Assembly (NCBI GenBank): GCA_030549775.1
Contig: CM060177.1
Span: 56,050,638-56,114,637 of the forward strand
Length of the DNA: 64,000 nucleotides
Direction: 5' to 3'
Source of the DNA: Tamarix chinensis
Taxonomy: Eukaryota; Streptophyta; Magnoliopsida; Caryophyllales; Tamaricaceae
The position numbers and the translations under genes were made by a program. Under the pieces are notes generated by a model. That model saw only the letters and a list, made by a program, of their open reading frames with translations. It searched no databases and was not told where the DNA came from. This document shows, piece after piece, positions 36,868-49,360 of the stretch; position 1 is the first letter of the stretch; each line of letters begins with the position of its first letter.

Positions 36868-37358
36868 CTATAAGAGACAAAAACTAAGGATTAATGTTCC
36901 TCATGCCAAAAATATTATTACTTCTTACTTTATTCTAATATTACGATTACTATTATTAAAAGACACTTTACAAGTAAAAATAGGTTTTATTTATTTATTC
37001 TTAAGTTAGCATACTATATTATTACTAGTCAAAATAGGTTCATGTCAAATATTTATAGTTAAAGCTAATAGCTTTATTACTTCTAATAATAGTTGTAGTA
37101 AAATAATAATAATAATAATAATAATAATAATCGAAATAATGATATTTATATAGGTAGGTTTTTGTATTTTCAAAAAAGTAATAACAGTAATAATATACTA
37201 AGGCTAGCACTAATAATAATAATAATAAAAGAAATAATGATATTAATGATGATAGAAATAAGGATAATTATAATATTTATTAAAATAGGGTTTGACTTCT
37301 TTAAATAATAATGGGATAAATATCCCGAGGCTACATTTATTAATAATAATTGTAAAAA

Positions 37359-37359
<1 letters not shown>

Positions 37360-37456
<97 letters not shown>
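37360..37456. repeat. (AGT)n microsatellite in LTR D
   Basis: About 32 uninterrupted AGT units. Nearby AAT runs are at 37100-37130 and 37757-37824. Poly-Thr and poly-Val frames across it are artefacts. Confidence 0.95.
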
Positions 37457-37793
37457 ATAGTAATCATGATATTATAATAATAATAATAATAACTATAGTA
37501 GTAATAATAATAATAAAAGTGTTAAGAATAATGCTAATAATAGTAATAGTCAAATAGTAAATAATAATAATAGGGTTTGAATATTTATAATAGCAATAAA
37601 AGTGATAATATGCCAAAGTTAGCAATAACAACAACCACAACAACAACAACATTGATAATAAAAATAATGATAATCAAAATAATAATAAAATTAGGGTTTT
37701 GAACCCTTAATAATAATAATAGAATTAATATCCCAAAGCTCTAAATAATAATAAGTACGATAAATAATAATAATAATAATAATGATAATAATG

Positions 37794-37826
<33 letters not shown>

Positions 37827-38545
37827 TTGATGATGATGATGATAATGATAAAATAATAATAATAACAATAATAGTAGTAATAATCATAATATAAATACAA
37901 ATAAAAAGAATAATGTTTGCATAATTAGGGTTTAAGGATTGAGAGGGGTTAGGGTACCACCTAAGGTTGGTGGTAATCGGAGGCACCAACGGCGACGGAG
38001 GCGGGGAAAGAGGAAAAGCGGGGAAATTTGGGTGTTTAGGGTAGGAGAGGGGGAATGAAAGGGGGATTTGAGGTGGTGGAGGATGCCTATGTGGAAAGGG
38101 TTGGACTAGTGGTGGTGGCGCAACCAAAGGCAACAGTGCAGGCGACAATAGTGTGGTGGTCGAGGGTGGTGGAGAGGGAGGAAGGGAGGAGGAGAGGGAG
38201 ATAGGGAGAAAGGATGGTAGGGGAAGGTAGGGGAGGTTCTGCTAGTGATTTTGGAGGGTAGAGGGAGTGGTGGTTGTGGTGGGAGTGGTGGAAAATGGCG
38301 ACGCAAAGGGCGGGGTGACTACATTAAGGTTGGTCGAATGGCCGACTTTGCACAACCAAGGTGGTTGGTGCAAGGAGGATTGAGGGTGGTGAGGGGTGTG
38401 GCTAGGTGGAGGGTGGTGTAGGGAGTAATTTGGATGGTGGTGCTCGACGGCGGCAGCGTAGTAAGTGGTTGAACTGGCGACGATGACAAGAGGTGGGGAT
38501 TTCTGGGTTGAGAGAAAAAAGAGTTGAATGGGGTTGGTTGAGGGG

Positions 38546-38553
38546 TATTTATA
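38546..38553 (-). promoter_or_regulatory. TATA box of LTR copy D
   Basis: TATAAATA on the minus strand (context GGCCTATAAATACCCC), 849 bp from the LTR start. The context is the same as in copy B. Confidence 0.6.
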
Positions 38554-41500
38554 GGCCATGGATGAGGGGGAATAACAGAGGGGGAAGAAGGAAGGTTGGC
38601 AGCACGCTTGCAGGTTGCCGGTCGGTAGCTCATGGCCAGCGTGAGCCTGTGAATTTAAAGGGTTTGCCAAGCTTGGGAAGGGAAAAAGGGAAGGGGAGAG
38701 AGGCACACGTGAGGAGAGAGAGAGTGATGGGAAGAGGATAGGGCGGCAGACCAGTGTGCGGTGGTGCTTAGGCCGCCTGCCTGTGCAGGGAAATGCTGGG
38801 CATCGAGGAGAGAGAGGGTTAAGGGAGAAGGGGAAAGGAAGAAAAAAGGGGTGGTTGGTCAGTCCAAGGAGAAAAGAAAGAAAAAGAAAGGAGATGGATC
38901 AGTTGGTTGGTTGGTAAGGGAGAAATGAGGGAGCATCGGGCCTAGGCCACGCGAGAGGAAATGGGGGTCTGGGTTGTGGGGTGGGTTGGCCCAAATCGGG
39001 GAAAGAAGAAGAAAGAAAGAAAAAGAGAAAGGAGAGAGAGGAAGGAAAAGAAAAGAAAAGAGAGGGGGAAAAGAAAGAGGAAAAAAAAAAAGAAAAATAG
39101 GTGGATTGGGGTATTTAAAATATTTTGGTATTTTGGGATATTTAAAAATAATAATATTTTAAATAAAATAATAATTAAATTTCCTTTTTAGGTTAATTTA
39201 GAGTTTTTGAAAGATTTTTCTTAAATTCTATTTTAATTAGCAAAATATCCTAAATTTTTCCAATTAAATTATTTATTAATTTCCTCTTAATTGTGCTTCA
39301 ATTAATCCCTCTTATTTTAACAAAATAATTTATATAATTAATTTCCCTAATAAATCCTTAATTTGCCAAAAATTATCTAAATTAGGATTTTGAGGTATTT
39401 CACTTTTATTATCTAACATAACAGGCCCAACACCTACCAGGAAAAAACACTCTTAAATACTATTTGTAAAATAGTGGAATGATCTAAAGCACCCATTAGG
39501 GAAGAACACTCTTAAGCTACTACTATCATCTAGTGGAATAGACACAACCCCGCGATCCTAACTCTCATAATATTTCACTTTAAATAATTAATATCTTATC
39601 CATTAGTTACTTATGTCAAATAATATTCTCATTTATTTTTATTTTATACCCTCACTATTCTTGATATAGTGGAATGGACTGATGCATATCTCAGGAAAAA
39701 AATACACCTAAATCACTATTGTTGTCTAGTGGTATGGAACTATACAACACTTTAGCCCGACTCATGTTATCTTTTAATTTAAATGATTATAATCTTACTC
39801 ATTATTGGTTTGATATGTAAAACACATGAGTAAAGCAATTAAAGCATAACAACATAGATATCAAGGTCATTCTTAAAGATTAGGTCCATAAAACTTCCTA
39901 AAAACCCCTAATTTTACATTTTAGCCACAAGATTTTCCCTATTACTCTTTTATATACCAAATTTAGTAAGTATTCCTAAAATATTAGTAGTATTATTATC
40001 AAAATACCTTAAAATCAAGATATATCTCCTATGTCTTACATATGCGATAAAAATCCTATCTCAAAAGTTACTATTTATAATGTTGCAAACCTTAATTTCA
40101 TAAGTACATCATAACTTTTCTCATAAGGCTCCTTTGATTACTAGTTTAAATATACCTTCCTAAAATACCAATATTAACCATATATCTAAATATTGTAATA
40201 TAACTCTAACATTTTACACATATAATAATAACATCGCTCTTTTAGGGTTATAATTCTTAAATTAAGTTATTTTCTCATTTTTTGGAACTTATGATATTTA
40301 TAATTATTCGAAACATTTCACATAATACTTTTAGCATATCTTAAGCCATATAACACATTAAAATACCAGAATTTCCATATTAGATCCATATTAACCAAAA
40401 TTGACTGATTTTATGAAAACCTTATATGTTTGGTATCATTATTTTCAAATATTCTATTTATCACCATACATCTTAAATACTCATTTACCACTTATCATAC
40501 TTTCCCACAATACAATACCATATATCATACTAATTCTCTTAGGGTTTTCAACATAGAAATTATCATAATGATATCAAATGCTTCTCAACCTTCTCGCTTT
40601 TCAAAATATCACATTGTCACATCATAAAATTAATCAACATGAAATTAACAACATAATCACAAAAACATAATAATCCACAACTAATACAGAATAATTATCA
40701 CAAAACCTTAATAACTACTAGTATATTTATAGGAAAAAAAGGGAATTGATCTCTAAACAAGTGTCTCCTATCCTACCTCCTCCATAACCTCTGAAAAATC
40801 ACCTAAGAAACAATATAAAAAAAATTAGAACTTAATAACATAATGAAGGAATATTTAGGTAATATAGAGTGAACAGATTGGAGAAAACCCAAAAAAAGGC
40901 TCAAAGATATTATTGGTAAAACTTTTCATAACAAAGGAGGGAGGAACGATTCCAAGTACTAAATCTAATGGGGTAGCAATGACCCAAGGTGTCCTTACTA
41001 GTCATAGGGAAATGGTAAGGATAGACAAGGGTGGAGGTGTGTAATGGTGGAGGAGGCCGAATGGAAGTGGGAGGGGTAGTTGTTTTGGCTAAAGTAAGAA
41101 GAAGGGGAATAGTGGGTTTTGTTAAAGGTATTGGGGGTTGTTTGGTGGTTTTCACTGAAGGGGATTAGGGGGCTTTGGTGGGATTTTCCTAATATAGAGG
41201 TGAGTGTTTTGGTGATTTTGGTCAATAGTTGGGGGTAGAGAATGGTTAGGGATGTCAAAGGTTGTGGGTGGTGAAGAAAATGAGGATACTTTAGTGGAAA
41301 TTGCCAAAGAAAAAGGAAAGACAACAGTGGGGACAACTAGTGGTATGGGGTAAGTCATGATGTTGAGGGTCATTATTAGGGTGTGAGATGTGACATTGAG
41401 AGGAGTTGTTGGATTGGTGAGGTAAGGAGAAAAGAAGAGAAGGAAGAAAGGAAGAAGGATTTGGATGGGGTGCTATGTTGCGACAAAATATAAAGGGAGT

Positions 41501-41884
41501 AAGGGAGGTGGTTAGCATTAAATGATTAAGTGTGTGAGTAGACACACACACACACAAACACACACTCTTGTGTGCACACAAAGAGGGGAGAAGATAGGTA
41601 AGGTAACTAGGGCAATATTTTCAAAGCAAACCCATAAACATAGGATATAGGTGATGATGAGGGTGGAGTGTAAGTGATGGAGGGATGGTAGAGGCGTTGT
41701 CTAGGGAGAATGTTTCACATAGGAATAAGAGGAGAAAATAAAGAGTAAAAGTTAACAGGGAAAGGGAAAAGAAAAAGAAAATAAAAGGAGAGAAAAAAAA
41801 AGAAGGGAGGAAGATAAGGTGGGATTAGAATTAGGATTATAATAAAATTAATTTAGATAAGGGTATTAGGATAATTTATAGTTT

Positions 41885-42007
41885 TTTGGAGTTACTTATC
41901 AAAAGTAATTATCTATAATAATGACTTATTTTAGAAATTTTTTAGCCTAAAAATTTTCTAAAATAAGTAGTTATTATAGATAACTACTTTTGATAAGTAG
42001 CTCCAAA
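41885..42007. mobile_element. Fold-back MITE-like inverted repeat (about 120 bp)
   Basis: Two arms of about 57 bp face each other: the left begins TTTGGAGTTACTTATCAAAA and the right ends TTTTGATAAGTAGCTCCAAA, with the centre near TTTTTAGCC. Only a few positions differ between the arms. No coding sequence. It lies inside old LTR copy E. Target-site duplication not resolved. Confidence 0.75.
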
Positions 42008-42208
42008 TATGAGCTTAATTATTAACCATCTACGAATTGGTTAGGGTTATAAATATTAATGACTCGGAATAAAGAATAAGATTAGATTAAGGATTAGGAT
42101 TAAGGAATTAGGATAGGATAAAAATATCAATTTTTTAAGATTAGAATTATGTTAGGATATTAATCATTCGGGATTAGAATAATCAAAATTTGGGGTATTA
42201 TAGTTACA

Positions 42209-42614
42209 CCTACCTTAAAGGCATTTGGGATGTTTTATGATAATGTGGAAAATAATTATGTTAGGGTAATCATTTAGGGTTTTGTTATTTATTTCATAAG
42301 TAATATGATTAAATGATAGTTGAGTAGGCCACAAATTATATAAAATGAGACTTTGAGGAATTTAGGTAAGATAAGGGTATTTTTGTCAATATGGGTTAAA
42401 AATAAAATAACCAATATTTTAATGTGATATTAGGTTAAAATATGCTAAGTATGTTAAATAAAATTCTTGGGATAATAATGTGATGTGTATAGGGTTATAG
42501 ACTTATGAATTGGGTGGTAATATGGGTCGGTTAGGGTTTAAATGTGATGATAAAGATTCATTGATGATAGATTAATAAAGATGATGATTGAATATTTATG
42601 GTTTTGGGGTGATA
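42209..42614 (+). mobile_element. LTR copy I, left fragment
   Basis: AT-rich sequence with phrases like TTAGGGTAATCATTTAGGG that resemble the middle part of the LTR family. It is probably the left side of copy I, split by the Reina-like element. This link rests mainly on position. Confidence 0.35.
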
Positions 42615-43469
42615 TGGTTCGTAGGTTAGGTTTAGGGTTAGGGTAAAGGTTTAAGATTAGGGTTTTAAATGTGGGATGAAGATGATGATGATGAACAATT
42701 ACATTGATGGTAATTTGATGAAGAGATTTCAAGTATGATATTGAGATGATGAATGTATGATAATAATATAATAGGTAGAATTAAGTAAGAAGAATAGGTT
42801 GAAGATAAAGTTGAAGATGATGAATGTTCTGTTGAAAGTGGTTGCTAGGGTTGATGATTGGTGTGGGTTATGGATGGGTTTAGGGATAGTACTTAGCCCC
42901 AAATTCACATATACAAAGATATTAAGGGTTTTAATAATAATCACTCACACATAATTGATTATAATTGAGAAAAACTCACATATAATTCAAATAAGGAACA
43001 ACTTGTATTTTCATTCAAATTGGTTATACATATGAATGTATAACCCTAAGACTTTTATAGCATATTTGTACCTCCTAAATATTACAAGATAATCCTAATT
43101 AATTAGGAATATAAATCTGATCTAATCAGCTCCCATGAAATGTCTTGTTCCCCACTCTAAGAACATCTTGTAAGATAAACCTTATAAACTAGAATCCCCT
43201 TAAAAAGATACTTTATGCACTAGCAAATCATAATGCAAATAATTAAGTAAATACCGTACTAAATAAAGACTAAACACACACCATTTATGTCTAAAAAATT
43301 TCTCATGCATGCCATACAAATGCCTATGTCATGAGTGGCTTAATTTGCAAGTTTCATCCATAACTAGCAATGTAGTTTGACCTCAAATTTATAGGGAATC
43401 CTCTCTAGATAAAGGAAAATAGGCTCCCCAATAATAAATGCTATGTCTTGATCATTTTCTACAACATCA
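42615..43469 (-). repeat. 3' LTR of the Reina-like element
   Basis: Aligns with 47232-48084 along its whole length, for example AACAACTTGTATTTTCATTC and TAATCCTAATTAATTAGGAA in both. Its 5' boundary on the minus strand (43469) is fixed by the purine tract and TGATG. Confidence 0.75.
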
Positions 43470-43589
43470 TTCTCCCTTTGTTGACCTAAATTTGCCTTCA
43501 AATTTGCATCTCCATAGTAAGGATTAATATATCCAATATTAAATGTCCTAGATGCCCTACCATATGAATCAAGTAAATCTAGATTATAA

Positions 43590-45470
43590 ACACTTTCTCC
43601 AAATTTCTAAGTACTTTGAAAGGACCATCCGCCCTTGGCATAAGTTTATTTTTCCTTAGATTAGTAAACCTCTACTTTTATAAGTACAACCATACCAAAT
43701 CTCCTAGATGAAATACATGTTGACTTCTATGCTTGTTTGCCTTGTATACTTCATTAACCTTCTCAACGTAGTGCTTGATGTGTTGATGAAGTTTCTGAAA
43801 GAACTCCACTTTCTCTTGTGCATCATAATTCTTTATTCCACATTTCTTCAATGGTACCATATCAATACTAACACATTCCCATAGTTGAGTAGGCATAGGT
43901 AAAGGCATATATAATCCTTTGTAAAAGAAACTCTTGCTTCTTTGACATATATCACACCTAACAACCATAGCTTGTACTCATTTTTGCATTCTTGGACAAT
44001 AAAAATGCTCTTGCAATAGCTCTAAAGTCTTGTGAACTCCAAAGTTTCATGCAATACCTCCTTCATGAACCTCTTTAATTAAAAAATCTTGAATTGATGT
44101 CTTGGGTATGGATAACTTATTTTACTTGAATAAGAATCCATCTTGAAGAACATAAGCTCCATCACTTCCTTGTTTCTTACACTCTTCAAAAATCATAGCA
44201 AAATCATCTTCAATGGCATATTAACTCTTCAATATCTTTAAATGTAAAACTTTGCATCCATCATCGTAAGTTTCATAGTCCTCCTAGATAGTGCATCTGT
44301 AATAACATTCTCCTTACCATCCATATGTCTTGTAGAGAATACAAATGTTTGCAAAAAACTAATCCACTTGGCGTGTCTTGGACTTACTTTCCTTTTACCA
44401 TGTAGATACTTCAAAATCTTATGATCCGAGTGAAACACAAAAGGCTTGGGTCTCAAATAATGACTCCTTGTCTCCAAACAATGAACAATAGCATAAAATT
44501 CCTTATCATATGTTGAATAATTGAGTCTTATACCATTCAACTCTTCATTAAAAAAATGTGATTGACTTCTTCTCTTATGAAAGCACACATCCAAGACCTA
44601 CACCACTAGAATCACAAGGTACTTTAAATAATTTATCAAAACTAGGTATAGATAATACCGATGCATTTAAAAGTTGTGTCTTCAACTCTTCGAAAGTCTT
44701 TCTTGCATGTTCATTCCAATAAAACTTTCCCTTTTTCATCAATTTTGTGATTAGAGCCACAATAGTAAATTTTTTTTTGATAAATCTCCTATAAAATGAA
44801 GCCAATCAATGTAAACTCTAAACCTCATAGGAATTAATAGGAATAGACCATGTTTGAATAGCTTCTAGTTTTGAAGGATTAACTCTAATACTATCTCCAC
44901 TCACAATATAGCCAAGGAAAACCACACTCTCTATCATATAATTACACTTCTCCATTTTACCATAAAGTTTCACCTCCCTAAGCTTACAAATAACCTCTTC
45001 AAAATTCTCTGTGTTTGAAATTAATCTTGCTATATACTAAAATATCATCAAGGTAAACAACAACAAAAACTCCAAGGAAAGGACTAAGTACCTAGGTCAT
45101 CAATCTCATGAATGAAATCGGTGCATTACATAGCCCAAATAGCATCACCAACCACTTATACAGCCCATACTTAGTCTTGAAATCCATCTTCCATTCCTCC
45201 CCTTCCCTTATTCTCATTTAATGGTAGCCACTCCTAAGGTCAAACTTAGAAAACACCTTTGCTCTATGCAACTCACATCTAATCTTGGCATAGGAAATCT
45301 GTATTTAATTGTGACATTGTTGAACACTCTAGAATCAATACATATTATCCATGTACCATCCTTCTTAAGCACCAATAAATCTAGAACACTACATAGACTC
45401 ATACTCTCATGAATATAGCCTCTATCCAACAACTCTTGCACTTATCTTTGAAACTTTGTAGACTCTTATG
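43590..45470 (-). pseudogene. Reina-like pol remnant: RT, RNase H, integrase
   Basis: Minus-strand order: RT begins near 45440 (QELLDRGYIHESMSL, LLVLKKDGTWIICIDSR), with the catalytic motif YLDD at 45055-45044 in VVVYLDDILVYS. RNase H is at about 44805-44240 (YDKEFYAIVHCLETRSHYL, FHSDHKILKYL, GKENVITDALSRR). The integrase zinc-binding part is near 44075-43930 (VHEGGIA, FGVHKTLELLQEHFYCPRM, CDICQRSK). The integrase core is then largely deleted: text jumps from CVSIDMVPL to the C-terminal part (DAQEKVEFFQKLHQHI, HVFHLGDLVWLYL, KLMPRADGPFKVL). Stops and frameshifts are frequent. The element cannot encode an active integrase. Family choice rests on the RNase H and C-terminal phrases typical of Reina. 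Confidence 0.85.
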
Positions 45471-46289
45471 GATTGCATTTGTAATTTGGCTTATTTGACA
45501 ATGGAACTCCTTACATAAGATCAATGAAATGCTCAATACCTCTTAGAGGAGGTGATCCAAGTGGAAACTTATCTAGAAAAACATCTGCATAATCTCTCAA
45601 CACTTGTTGTAATTTTAGATCCATACTAGATTCTCCCCTCGTTGGACTTCCTTCACCATGAATACAGAGTATACTTCCTCATCCTTAATAGCTTCAATAA
45701 TCTCATCCTCCTTTAAGGATCAACAATTCCTCTTTATTTTTTTCTCCTTCATTTTGCTTTACACATTTAGCTCCCTCTTGCCTTTCACTCCCACATACTC
45801 ATTAAGGACTCCATCATATGCAAACTTCCTATCAAATTTTCAAGGTCTTCCCCAAAAAGTATGAGAAGAATATATAGGTAAAATATCTCATAAAATATCA
45901 TCAAAATAATTTTCAATTTTGAAAGAGATAAGAGCTTGTTTGGTTAACTTTACATTTTTGTCCTTATCGAGCCATTAAAGTGAATATGGCCTTCAATTAT
46001 CCATGGTCTCCAATCTAATCTTTCTCATCATTCTTTCATTGGCAACATTTGTACAAGAGCCACTATAAATGATGATGTCACATACTTTATCTCCAACTCT
46101 ACACTTGGCTTTTAAAAATCTTCTCCCTTTAAGTAGATTGAGGTTGTTGTTGTACTTGAAGAACCCTTTGTAATATATAGCAATCTACTTTTCCATCTTC
46201 TGAAGCATCTTTCGAACTATCACTTCCTTCTTCAAGGTCTTCATCAAAGTTTTCATTTTCCTCATCACAAGCCTCCATACTTTCTATCT

Positions 46290-47141
46290 CCCTCAAAGTC
46301 AATGCCTTTTGATTTGGACAATCCTTAGCATAGTGACCATAGCCTCTAAACCTGCTTGTTCACCTTTTCAACCACCTTGTCTTTTCCCTTCTTATTACGA
46401 TTGAACCTCCTATTATTGTCTTGATTTGTGGCTCGATAAGTTGATGAATTCAACATCCCCTTAAATGTCAAACCATATGGTGCATTGATGGACTTGCTTG
46501 GTGGCTTTGTTCTCTTCAATTACTTCTCAAATTTGATTGCTAATATTGCCAAGTCTTCAAATAAATTATAAGGATATACCTCCACCTTCTCTCTAATATT
46601 CCTATTTATACCTCCAATAAACCTAAGCACATCTTTTCTCTTCTTTTTCTTGTAAATCACAAATAAGAGCTAATATTTCTAACTCTCTAATGTACTCCTC
46701 AACTCCTAGCAACCCTTGCCTCAAACTAGTCATCTTTATGAAATTTTCTAACTCATATTCTCTAGACACAAATTTTCTTTGTAAGTGTTTTCTTAATTTC
46801 ACCCATGATTTTATTTTCTTTCCTTCTCTTTCCCTCCTCCCCTTTAAATTATCATACCATACTATAGCAAAATTTTTAAACTTCAATATGGCAATTTTGG
46901 ACCTTTTCTCATCATCAAGCTCTTTATGCTCAAAAATAGATTCTAAAATTTGTAATGATTCAAGGAAATACTTTGGATCAAGAATACCTTCAAAGTTAGA
47001 TAAAACAGATCTAATCCCTTTTTCTACATCATTATATGATCTCCTTGTATTAGCACAGGGTCGTCTATAATTCCCTACACTCTCTTCTTCTCCTTCTTTC
47101 ATATGGTCATTTGCTCCCAATCTGTTGGTGGAGGATATCAA
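46290..47141 (-). pseudogene. Reina-like gag remnant
   Basis: An open stretch (47141-46623) of 172 codons encodes a gag-like protein with the conserved region SVLSNFEGILDPKYFLESLQ, then IAILKFKNFAIVWYDNLKG and LRKHLQRKFVSREYE. It is followed after a frameshift by a zinc-knuckle remnant near 46345-46300 (GYGHYAKDCPN) in which the first two cysteines are lost. Gag would form the particle core; this copy is broken. Confidence 0.75.
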
Positions 47142-47231
47142 GGAAGTAAATTTGTGTATAAGAAGGATGGAAGTCGCACAAGCACAAGGATCACATATCT
47201 AAAATCAAAATTGTAGATATCAAAAGCTAAG

Positions 47232-48084
47232 TGGTTAGGGTTAGGGTTTAAGATTAGGGTTTTGAATGTGGGATGAAGATGACGATGATGAATGATTATG
47301 ATGATGGTGATTTGATGAATAGATTTTGAGTATGATATTGAGATGATGAACATATGATAATAATAGAATTATTATCTAAGGTTTGGATATAGAAAGGTAG
47401 AATTAAGTAAGAAGAATAGGTTGAAGATGATGAATATTATGTTGAAAGTGGCGGCTAAGGTTGATGATTGGTGTGGGTTATGGATGGGTTTAGGGATAGT
47501 AACCTTTAATTCACATATATAAAGAGATTAAGGGTTTCAATAATAATCACTCACACAGAATTGATTATAACTAAGAAGAACTCACATAGAATTCAAATAA
47601 GGAACAACTTGTATTTTCATTCAAATTGGCTATGCATATGAATGAGTAGCCTTAAGGCTTTTATATCCTATATGTACCTCCTTAATATTAAAAGATAATC
47701 CTAATTAATTAGGAATAAAAATGTGATCTAATTGGCCCCCATGCAATGCCTTATTTCCGACTCCACGCATATCTTATAAGATAGAATCCCCTTAAAAATA
47801 TACTTTATGCACTAGCTAATCATAATTAAAGTAATTAAAAGTAATAATAAAGTAAATAAAACACTAAATAAAGATTAAATGCACACTATTTATGTATGAA
47901 AATGTTCTCATGAATCCCATGTATATTGAACACATTCCTCTATTACGAGTGACTTGTTTTACAATTTTCATACATAACTAGCAATTTAGTCATGGACTCA
48001 AATTAGTAGGGTATCCTCTTTAGGTAAAGGATAATAGGATCCATAATAATAAATGATATGTCTTGATTATTTTCTCCTGCATCA
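47232..48084 (-). repeat. 5' LTR of the Reina-like element
   Basis: Partner of 42615-43469. Outer end TGATGCAGGAG on the minus strand at 48084. The inner end at about 47232 is followed on the minus strand by CTTAGCTTTTGATATC, a possible degraded primer-binding site. Confidence 0.75.
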
Positions 48085-49360
48085 TAATGAGTAACATAAT
48101 TATAATAAAATAAGAAAATGGCTTAAATTAGGAGTAGTAACCATATGTGTAGGCTTGTTATTGAATGTATAAGATGTTAGAGTTAGACCTTGAATTTTGG
48201 ATATGTTGTTAATAATGTTATTTAGGATAGTGAACTAATTTTTCTAGGTATTTGAATCTTATAAAAAAGTTATGCTTATCTAATGAGATTAGGGTTTTAT
48301 ATGGGAGTTGTGGCCATTTTCCTTAAGGGATGACCCAAATCACATCTAGTTATGTGTTTATGTACCTTACATATTGATGTGTAAGTTTTTATGACAACAT
48401 TGAGGTAAATAGCAGTCTAATAAGACATTAATATATTAAGTGAAATATCACATGAGTCTTGACAGAGATGTTTTAGTTTGTTTCATCAGATGAGAATAGT
48501 GGTCATGAGCATTTTTTCCTAAGATATATAACTATTCCATCAGTTTAATAATAGTGGATGGGTACATTTTGCCTTAGGAGGTATTTTAGTCCATTTTATA
48601 GGATAAGAATCATGGATAAAAGAGTGTTACCCTAGGAGTTGCAGAATATATTCCACGAGCTTAATAATAGTGGTCGTGCACATTTTAACCTGGGAGGTGT
48701 TTCAGTCTGTTCTAGTGGAGTCCTTGAACATAATATAGTTAAATGGGTTGTCAGTATACCTAATAACCGAGCTCTAAATTGATTCTTTTTTCTTTTTGCA
48801 TCGTATTATGCTAAATCAATGTATATGATGAGTCTTTCCATGTTACCTTATGTGCTTGTATACCATATTGCTATGATTGTATTGTTACCTTACTTAATAC
48901 TTAACATAGTGATCATTTTTTTTTATCATGGACACTACTCATTCCCTTGAGCAAATAACCCATATTTCACTTTGTATGTCACTAAGAATTTTCTAGATGA
49001 GTTTCATTGATTATAATACCTTGCTAGTTAAGGAGTCATTATGTTATCTTTTGGGGTTGGTCATAAACTTAATGTTATTAGACTATTAGTTTTAATCCAG
49101 ATACCTTTTTGGACTCTTTATTCAAATATATCCCTTTTGGTTGTATTTTTATTTATTGTGTAAATTCAAACTCTAATTCTCATCTATGTTTATGAAATTT
49201 TTTCTCATTCTTCGGTTATAATTTTTTAAGTTATAAATGTGTTGCCTTCTATTTGATGTAAGTATAGTATGATAAACCATACTTATGTTGAGTACGACAA
49301 TAACAACCAATTATCTTGTTATTATGAAACCACTAAAATACTTTTTTTTAGGGTATTACA
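48085..49360 (+). mobile_element. LTR copy I, right fragment (3' part)
   Basis: Carries decayed dyad motifs (AATAATAGTGGATGGG, GAGAATAGTGGTCATG) and a diverged conserved block near 48882-48985 (GTTACCTTACTTAATACTTA, CTCATTCCCTTGAGCAAAT). Ends TTTTTTTAGGGTATTACA at 49360. Same orientation as A and B. Confidence 0.6.

Larger units (their letters stand above)
34490..39402 (-). mobile_element. Solo LTR, copy D of the TGTAA..CCCC family (4913 bp)
   Basis: Inserted into older copy E. Minus-strand start TGAAATACCTC and end GGGGTGTTATA. Flanks are CTATT (34485-34489) and CTTTT (39403-39407), a 4/5 match that fits an aged target-site duplication. It contains TATA at 38553-38546, a GGTGG-rich segment, candidate donor CTTAG/GTGGTACC at 37961/37960, an AT-rich part with AGT and ATT microsatellites, the 62-bp block, dyad motifs, the conserved block and the terminal hairpin. 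Confidence 0.82.
33833..42208 (-). mobile_element. Old LTR copy E, split by nested copy D
   Basis: Left piece 33833-34489 and right piece 39403-42208 (about 3.46 kb in total). Left end TGTAAGCATAATCCC and the complement of the right end TGTAACTATAATACCCC are related inverted ends. The left piece has a terminal hairpin, and a diverged conserved block near 34210-34260 (ATATACTGAGTAAGGTAA on the +). The right piece continues with decayed dyads such as CACTATTCTTGATATAGTG near 39655 and ends in an A/G-rich tract. No TSD was found, as expected for an old copy. Confidence 0.6.
42615..48084 (-). mobile_element. Decayed Reina-like Ty3/gypsy chromovirus with two LTRs
   Basis: Two alignable direct repeats of about 850 bp (42615-43469 and 47232-48084) enclose gag and pol remnants on the minus strand in the order expected for Ty3/gypsy. 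LTRs start TGATG on the minus strand (43469 and 48084). A purine-rich tract (CAAAGGGAGAA on the minus strand, 43470-43480) abuts the 3' LTR. The LTRs differ by many substitutions and several indels, so the insertion is old. It splits LTR copy I. TSD not resolved; outer LTR ends are approximate to within about 20 bp at the 42615 side. Confidence 0.8.

Noticed and set aside
37243..37477. Poly-Thr and poly-Val frames
   Set aside because: Produced by the AGT microsatellite.
38242..38706. 154-codon Pro/Ser/His-rich frame on the minus strand
   Set aside because: It falls over the TATA box and U3 leader of LTR D and is low-complexity.
46690..47070. 126-codon frame on the + strand
   Set aside because: Complement of the gag remnant; the minus strand reads as gag.
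47230..47250. Telomere-like TTAGGG repeats
   Set aside because: Only two or three imperfect units inside the Reina-like LTR; the TTAGGGTTT in the dyad arrays is likewise part of another repeat and not tandem.
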